DNA of 64,000 bases, from contig NC_080043.1 of assembly GCF_012489685.1 (NCBI RefSeq), forward strand, positions 44,097,127-44,161,126, given 5' to 3'. A program made the translations under genes and the position numbers. Positions 57,534-64,000 of the stretch are shown here, piece by piece; the stretch's first letter is position 1; each line of letters starts with the position of its first letter. This DNA is from Lotus japonicus (Eukaryota; Streptophyta; Magnoliopsida; Fabales; Fabaceae). The notes beneath the pieces are model-generated. The model was not told the DNA's origin. It was given only the letters and a program-made list of their open reading frames with translations, and did not search any database.

Positions 57534-57856
57534 GTTCCCGACGCATGGCTTTTGTGTGGTTCTCTTACTGAGGGATCACAGTGAGACAGTCGGACCATAG
57601 GGGTCTTTCCTTAGGCCATTTTGAGGCCGACTTCCTCCTAGTGGTTTGTAATTATAATTTTCTCACTCACACATCTGGATCTGTAACTATTTGCCTACGG
57701 GCACACTACTTTGGAGTCACTGCGAGTGCGCGTGACGGGAGAGTGCAGCTGAGGTTGTACATGTGTATATATTTGTATATTGGTTAGTTAGTGTTGGGGT
57801 TATGTCTTTATTTCTCTATTGCTTGATTTAAAAGGAATCAAACGAAAAAAAAATTA

Positions 57857-57998
57857 CCTGTTTTCCGCGTAAAGTTTACTTTTGGTTACTAAAGTGACAC
57901 CTGGAAATCGGGGTGTTACATTGTGGTCCTGTTTTCCGCGTAAAGTTTACTTTTGGTTACTAAAGTGACACCTGGAAATCGGGGTGTTACATTGTGGT
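57857..57998 (+). repeat. 71-bp tandem duplication across the LTR/primer-site junction
   Basis: 57857-57927 and 57928-57998 are identical. The unit contains the last 64 bp of the LTR and the first seven internal bases (TTGTGGT). Only the second copy is followed by the full primer site. Confidence 0.9.
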
Positions 57999-58006
57999 AT
58001 CAGAGC
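57995..58006 (+). other. Primer binding site, Gypsy C
   Basis: TGGTATCAGAGC, three bases after the second LTR end. The upstream duplicate keeps only TGGT of it. Confidence 0.88.
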
Positions 58007-58062
58007 TTAGTCGAGTCTTTTGGGAGTCTTTGGGGAATAGGTCTTCTGTGCTAGGTTGTGTG

Positions 58063-58110
58063 ACTCTGCAAAGAGTGAAAATTGATTGTCTGCAGAGCGA
58101 TTTTCGCTCT
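58063..58110 (+). other. Leader hairpin pair of Gypsy C
   Basis: ACTCT/AGAGT around GCAA (58063-58076) and AGAGCGA/TCGCTCT around TTT (58094-58110). They correspond to the pairs in Gypsy A and B, with a longer second stem. Confidence 0.5.
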
Positions 58111-58200
58111 AATTGCTTGCGTTACTACTCAATCGGATTGAGTGGTTTGTCTAGTGCTACCGTATGGTTAGTACTAATCGGACGTTTGATGAGATATAGG

Positions 58201-58923
58201 ATGGTGGACCTTAACCGGATGGCGGGGGCAATAGCTACACTGATCGAGGCAATGATGAACCAGGCTGCGGAAGACGCTTATATGCGCGCTGAAGAGGCTG
58301 CACGTGAGCATCACCAACGATTGATGGCGACGGCGATGTATCAACAAAGAGGAATGAACCGAACAGGAGCTGGGGGACCAATGAGGTCAGGATCTCAAGG
58401 CTACAACAGAAGGGAGAGCTACCATCAGTGGGGACCGTATCAGCGTTTCAAGGGAAGAGATCTTATCTCAAGAGTCTACAAACCAACGACTGCTGATACT
58501 GGAGGGGAGCCAGTTGGTGACAAAGGTGTGACATGTACTCATTGTGGAAAGTTTGGGCATTTTGCTAACAAGTGCTCAGTGACTGGATGGAGATGCTTCA
58601 AGTGTAACCGAGAGGGGCATCTAGCTGTGAACTGCAAGACACCCCAGGAGGAAACGTCTGATAGTAAGATGAAAGGGAATGATGCTACCGAAGGGACATG
58701 AAACAAGACTTCGGGAAGAGCAGTGACGTGTTACAGGTGCAGGGAAGTAGGGCACTATGCTAGTAAGTGCAAGATCAAGGGAAAACTATGCTTTAATTGC
58801 AACCAACCGGGACATTTCTCCCAAGATTGCAAGGCACTCAAGGGCGAATCATCAGGGAATGTTGGGAAAGGAAAACAATTTGCTACAGAGGAAAGGATTC
58901 ATGCCAAGGAGGGCAAGAGCTGA
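58201..58923 (+). pseudogene. gag: Capsid-less Gag remnant with four zinc knuckles (Gypsy C)
   Basis: ATG 58201 opens MVDLNRMAGAIATL, the counterpart of the Gypsy B gag start. After about 45 residues the whole capsid domain is missing and the frame resumes in the linker before the knuckles (NRTGAGGPMRSGSQ). Two CCHC knuckles follow, CTHCGKFGHFANKC and CFKCNREGHLAVNC, then an in-frame TGA at 58699-58701. Still in the same frame come two more, CYRCREVGHYASKC and CFNCNQPGHFSQDC, ending at TGA 58923. Gypsy A and B have two knuckles, so the module was duplicated. At most it could encode an RNA-binding fragment of about 166 residues. Confidence 0.75.
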
Positions 58924-61440
58924 GGAGTTGAACGAGGAAGAACGTGGGAACGATGTAGGACCTTATTCGAGGTTGCTCGTGATTTAACTATAGAAGTTAC
59001 ACGAGGTTGGGAATAGCACACTAAGTCTAGAAAGTAGTCTTCCACCGTTGCGTTTATGAGGAAGCTAGTAGTTGAAGAACGAATCTTAGGGAGATTCCTT
59101 ATAGGTAGTATACGTGTTATGTTGAGGGTGTGTAGTTCCGTAGCGGGATCATTAAAGGATTTAGTATCAGGATATTTGTGACTACTGGAGGATAGGAACT
59201 CATTGACTGTTCCAGTGGGTTTTTCTAAATTTCCACCTTCGATGTATTAGGCCTGATCAACCTAATATTGAGGGGGTGATATTCGGAATCACAGCTGATA
59301 ATGGACCTTGATAGAAGGATGTGTAAGATGAATTTGAATTGATTGAGGATTAGTCGGATTTGGGAGGAGAGTTCGTGTTAAGCATTTGATTGTGAAAGAT
59401 TAAGATTTAAATCTTTGGAAGTTGATGAGTGTCGTATAGACGTTAACTGGTTAGTTCGTGTGATTACTCCAAGTAGAGGTAGACCAAGTCAAGAGATTTA
59501 GTGCTGGAAAAGTATTAAGTAGTTTCTCGGAAGTTATGAAGTCATAGGTTATGTGATTGCTGAGGGGAGTTGTTAGAGACTAAATAAGTTGGATTTAATC
59601 AGGTTTTAGATGATAGCTTGATGGTAGCAAGAGTGAGAAGAATTAACTCTGAACTAGATTGTTATAGTCGAGTTCGAGGAATAAGTTTCGCTAAGCGTTT
59701 GATTAATATGTGGAGACATTATAGTCTTAAGAGATGAATTTTTGCTTGAAAAGTGTTGAATTAATGATTAAGTTGGAGAAAGAAAGTTTTAGCATAAGTT
59801 GAATACTTGAGGTTGGTGATATGGATTCCAAAGAAATATGCTGAGATTACTAAGTGAGATATACTAAGTTGGATTGAAATCTTAGGGTTAAGATTGAATC
59901 TTGAGAGTCGAGAATCGCGTACGAGTAGGAGATCTTATGGTTGTAGGTGTGACAATAGGAGTTGAATCTTAGAAGATTGAAGACCTGAAGGTGAGTTTCG
60001 GGTTAAGACCATTGAGGTATATTATAAGAGAGATCTTGAAGTAAAGGAATTCTGGGTTGTGTGGAGTGTTAAGGTTGGTGATCGATTGATGTTGATTATG
60101 AGGTTACGGACATAATGACCATGTGACAAGATTTGAATGATGTTAGCATAATAAGTTGTGAATGTGAAAGCATGACGCCACTGGTCAGGTCGTTTGGGTA
60201 AGTGAAGGAGTTATAGTTTTTAAGAAACGGATATTCATTTAAGAAGTATTGAAGGATTAAAGGTCACTAGAGGACCAAACTTGGTGAAGGTTTAGGTTTT
60301 AAATCTATGAATGTCTGTCTAAGGTGTGTAAGACTCGAAGGTTGTCAGAATTTGATTGAGAGATTAAGAAGTTGATTGACGAGATGGTGATTGAGTCACA
60401 AAAAGGAAGGTGTTAGTATTAAGATGAATACCTGAGGTTGTTATATTTTGACGAGTTTCGTAGAGTATAAGAGTCAATGGGACTTTGTTATGGATTTTGA
60501 TGATGCATATTACGGGTAACAAGTGAATTTTACTAAAGTTGAATGAGAATCCTAGGGCTAAGGTTGACCTAGTGAGCTGAGATTCATGTACACATAAGAG
60601 ATTTAGTGGTGTTAGCGGCTACGATAACAGTTAAATCTCAGAATGTTGAAGGATCGGATGATAAAATGGCTAGTTAAGTCCCTCGATGTATAGTTATGAT
60701 TTAATCTTCTAGAGGATAAGTCTCGATTTGTGCGAAGTGTTAGGGATTTCAGTAAGTGTAAATAGGTTTGAGTGAGGGAAGTTCTAAGGAAGAAGACGAT
60801 AATAATGGATTGTTAGATATTAAGAAGAGGATTATCTTATAAGTTGTTGATAACTTGATGTTGAAGGGGATAAGATTAGTGAAGGACAAGAAATAAGGAC
60901 ATAAGTCGATTTTTAATTCGAATGGTGACTAAGTAGGAGATTGATTTCATTGTGCGAGTGATGATAGTTACGAAGTTGGATGTGACGTTAATGGACTATT
61001 AGATTCCAACGCAATATTTCGTCTAGGAGTTATCGAACGGACAAGTGGAGTTTTGGACTGTAGATGAAGATCACGAGGACGAGTTTATAGTATTTACCTT
61101 AAGATGACAGAGAGGCACCGAGTTTAAGAAGAATTTCGGACGACCGAAAGTAAAGAAGTAAGTGGCTAAGGTTGTGCGACTGCACGGAATGCCAACCGGT
61201 ATCATTTCAAGCAGAGGTCCGACGCAAGTAATCGAGTCAGACGACATGAGGTTGAATGATGTTTTGTCTTTTGAGACGCCGATAGTTAACAGTGGGGATA
61301 GAAGAGTGAAACAGTTAAGGGGAAGGCAGATTTCTTAAGTAAAGATTTTGAGGAACAATGACACAAGCACTACTACATGGGAATTGGAAGATAAGATCAA
61401 GGAACTGTATTCCGAACTTTTCTCAGAACTCTGAGTTTCG
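58924..61440 (+). other. Degenerate pol-less interior of Gypsy C
   Basis: No coding frame over 2.5 kb. Patches match the spacer of Gypsy A (see 479-1387). Near the end, pol scraps remain: an integrase piece reading VVRLHGMPT at about 61167-61215, and a chromodomain-like tail at about 61255-61434 (VKQLRGRQI, stop, then [12 protein letters not shown] and ELFSEL, ending TGA). RT and protease are not recognisable. Confidence 0.7.
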
Positions 61441-61448
61441 AGGACGAA

Positions 61449-61471
61449 ACTTTCTTTTTGGAGGGGAGTAT
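61449..61471 (+). other. Polypurine tract of Gypsy C
   Basis: ACTTTCTTTTTGGAGGGGAG directly before the 3' LTR; intact, and nearly the same as in Gypsy A and B. Confidence 0.85.
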
Positions 61472-64000
61472 TGTAAGACCCGGATTTTCGGAACAAGTTA
61501 ATTTCCGACTCACGCGTAGAATCAGTGTAAACGTGACAGGAGTTTGTTGTTTGAGAAAGATCAATGAAGAAGAAAGTTCAGGAATTGCTTGAGGTATGTT
61601 GCGTCGTCGCTGTAGGAATTAGTGCGAGTTGTCTGCACACCTGCCTTATGGCGAGCGTGTCCAGAATAGGCTATTTCGCTCTTAAAGCAACGTTTTGAGT
61701 GAGATTTCGAACTCTCGGAAAATTTAAAGATTCTCTTTATTTTTCCATCGACCAGCGTTTCATTTCGGAACTCTGGACTGTACGCACGATAGGTTTCACT
61801 TTTCGGATGTCCGCCGACGCTAATTTCTTTGCTTCGAAACCCTATTTTCGAGCAATGGATGAAGACTTTTTCTATTCGGGACTTCTAACGAAGATTCCGT
61901 CCGTGTTGCCAGACTTGTTTCGACGTTTCCAATCTTTCTTCAGTTGGAAGTTTTGTCGTTTGAGCATCACAGCAAAAAGTAGTTTTTCGGGGCAGATTAA
62001 CCGACACCGCTTTTGAGATTTTCGATATCGTTTTTCCCATATCATAGATATTTGTTTTGAGTTCTGGATTTCTGACGCCAGAATCTCTCTTAGAATTTCT
62101 CGGTGATCGTGCTGCAAAAATCGGAATCGCGAAATTTTCATTTTCCCGCGATTTCACCCGCCTATAAATAGCGCGAAAAAGCAAAATCCTCTCATTTTCT
62201 TTCCATTTGTGGCTGATTTCGTGGGGAGCAAGGGGGGAGGGGATTTCCGCGAAAACTTGACCAATCTTCGTGCAGTTCGTCCCTACTTCTAGGTATCAAG
62301 GTAACTAACACGATTCCTACCTCTGATTGTTGTTTCTGTTGCGTTTCTGAAGTCGTTTCTGTGCTCTAAGTTTTGAGCTTTTTCTAAAATTGTCCGATTT
62401 CTCTGATTTCTTGCTTGGGTTATGTTCCTTATGTTCCCCTGAGTCTAAAACCTCTGTCAGTAAACTCTGATTGCGATTCAGTTGTCCAGGATCTGAAAAA
62501 TTGACTCAAAACTCTTTTTGTCTCACATTTCGAAACTTTATTGTCGAAAAGACTTAATCTGACTTCGTGCCTTTAGGATTTGTTGTCACGGATGTCATGA
62601 GGATCGTTGCTGTCAAATTTGTTTTCAGAACTGATAACTTTGAAGTTTTGAGCCTTTATTTTGGACCAAAATGCCCCTGCGTAGTCGTATTCCGGCCCGA
62701 TTGTCCGAAAATTGTTCTGACAGTTTCTTTGCCTTAGTTTTACCCTAAAACTACCTTGTGAATTGATTTGATCAAAGAAAAAGAGTCGAAGCCCTTTTTC
62801 CTTTGAGGCCGTGGACTATTTCCTTTAGGGGGGAGTTTTTCGGTTTCGAAAACTTGTCTTTTCGTACCTGATTGTCCTATTCTGAAGCTTTAATGCTTTG
62901 TCTATCGTTTATGTATTGTTTTGCGATCGAACTAATCGATTTTGTTTGGATTCTGCTTTGTTTTTCTCCGAGGTTCAGTTGAGGGAACTTTGGAAGACTC
63001 AGAGCAATTGTTTGAGGAGAACTTTGTTTGCGAAGCTGGAACAGCTCGAGGTTAGGGCAACTTGCTATATTTAGCTATGATTGCATGATAGGCGTCGATA
63101 AATTCGACTTATGCTTTATCTGATGTTGTTTATGATGATGATTTGTTGTTATGATTGTTTTCATAACTTATGATATTGATGATGTGTTGAATTGAGCGTT
63201 TCGACGCAACTTCGGAGTGGAGGTTCATTGATCTGGTGATCTTTGACATTTCGGGTTGGATGAACAACCCTAGGCAAGTTCAAATGTGGGGTTTGAGACT
63301 TAGCCATTTGTTGGGATTCGTTGGAATTCCTAGACTTTCCCCGGGAAATGTATTTTGGGTGGTTGACTTTTGGAAACTTAGAATGATAGAGCTTTCGGAA
63401 AATAAAGACTTGGGAAACTTAGACTTTGAGAAATAAACTCATAACTTGGCTAATTCGAATTGAAACAATTTTTATTAACGTTTAAGCATAGGAGAACTGA
63501 AGGGGAAAAATATTTACGAAAGGCGGGGAAAAGTCGACTTATGTTGTGGGTTTGGAGAGTTTGGAATTGGGGAAAGCCACTGAGGTGAGCTATGGTGATG
63601 ATTGAAAGTCACCGAGTACTCTAGTACTCCTGGTAGTGTTGTTCGAGTCGTGTTGTATTAACCGGCACAGACTCTGGGTTTTGTTTGTGGGGTTTGTGGT
63701 GGGAGTTGTGTTGTATTGACCGACACTAACTCCGAGTCGTGTTGTATTGACCGACACTGACTCTGGTTTTGATAATCATATTGCACACGTGCATATACGC
63801 GATGAAGTGCCAAGCAGAGTACTTCGGTATAACAGGAAGTAACGATCAGCCATGCAGAGTTGAATCGGTCCTGACTATATCTGGCACAACAGGAGGTAAC
63901 GATCATCCATGTAGAGTTGCATCGTGCCTGTTGATGTTCGGCATAGCAAGCAGAAATGGTCAAACCATGTAGAGTTTGTACCGTCTTGACTATAGCCAAA
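61472..64000 (+). repeat. 3' LTR of Gypsy C (cut by window end)
   Basis: Identical to 54249-56777 apart from one G/A type difference at 61904. Contains TATA 62163-62171 and the core stem-loops at 63614-63763. It ends within the loop-repeat region. Confidence 0.93.

Larger units (their letters stand above)
54249..57991 (+). repeat. 5' LTR of Gypsy C
   Basis: Begins TGTAAGACCCGG. The end GGGGTGTTACA occurs twice, at 57920 and 57991, because of a 71-bp duplication. Order: U3, TATA 54940, core stem-loops 56391-56540, loop-repeat array 56581-57075, truncated ORF 57291, terminus. The stretch 54970-56390 shows no gene. Confidence 0.92.
54249..64000 (+). mobile_element. Gypsy C, young non-autonomous Tekay-type element
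   Basis: Plus-strand element inserted in LTR B. Full 5' LTR, primer site, capsid-less gag remnant, degenerate interior, polypurine tract, and a 3' LTR that leaves the window. The LTRs match with a constant offset of 7223 bp and one substitution seen (54681/61904) over 2.5 kb, so it moved very recently although it encodes no pol. The interior is about 3.5 kb against 4.7 kb in Gypsy B. Confidence 0.9.

Noticed and set aside
58001..58200. Gag of Gypsy C starting at the GTG near the primer site
   Set aside because: Not a plausible plant start. ATG 58201 matches the gag start of Gypsy A and B, and the sequence before it is the conserved untranslated leader.

Overview
The window contains no recognisable host gene and reads as a pile of nested LTR retrotransposons from a flowering plant. 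Two lineages dominate. One is Copia of the SIRE/Maximus type, with a long internal region, an extra env-position ORF and an extra antisense ORF. The other is Gypsy chromovirus of the Tekay/Del type, with 3.7-4.1 kb LTRs and a chromodomain at the end of pol. All use an initiator-Met-tRNA type primer site (TGGTATCAGAGC or one mismatch). The combination suggests a dicot and plausibly a legume, but this is inference from transposon style only.

Layout. 1-32574: Gypsy A (minus strand), a gag-only element whose upstream LTR is split by a Copia element (Copia A, plus strand, 5071-17269, TSD TTAGC). A 100-N gap at 18897-18996 follows. After it, the same Copia and LTR flank appear again (18997-32433) with the same TSD and flank, so this looks like one locus assembled twice. 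32575-37540: an old minus-strand Copia LTR (L0) that received Gypsy A, a complete solo Gypsy LTR (32909-36968, TSD GTAAA) and a Gypsy LTR fragment (37541-37802). 37803-43860: decayed Copia C inside that fragment, cut at 43860 by Gypsy B. 43861-54248: Gypsy B (minus) with one open 1494-codon gag-pol frame. 54249-64000: Gypsy C (plus) inside B's upstream LTR, with practically identical LTRs but no working pol.

How the parts work together. Gypsy B carries a full gag, protease, RT, RNase H, integrase and chromodomain set and could supply functions in trans. A and C keep LTRs, primer site, polypurine tract and parts of gag, and share a non-coding stretch where pol should be, so they look like a non-autonomous branch. 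Copia A encodes gag, pol in the +1 frame, a 949-aa env-position protein, and a convergent 130-aa coiled-coil protein on the opposite strand with its own TATA box.

Two features seem least described. First, the Gypsy LTRs encode a conserved protein of about 180-230 aa downstream of the promoter and before the primer site; it is intact in B and the solo LTR and broken in A and C. Second, the same leader region carries clusters of short hairpins whose loops are constant while their stems change in a compensating way, in A, B and C. Both point to a functional, structured, coding 5' leader within the LTR.
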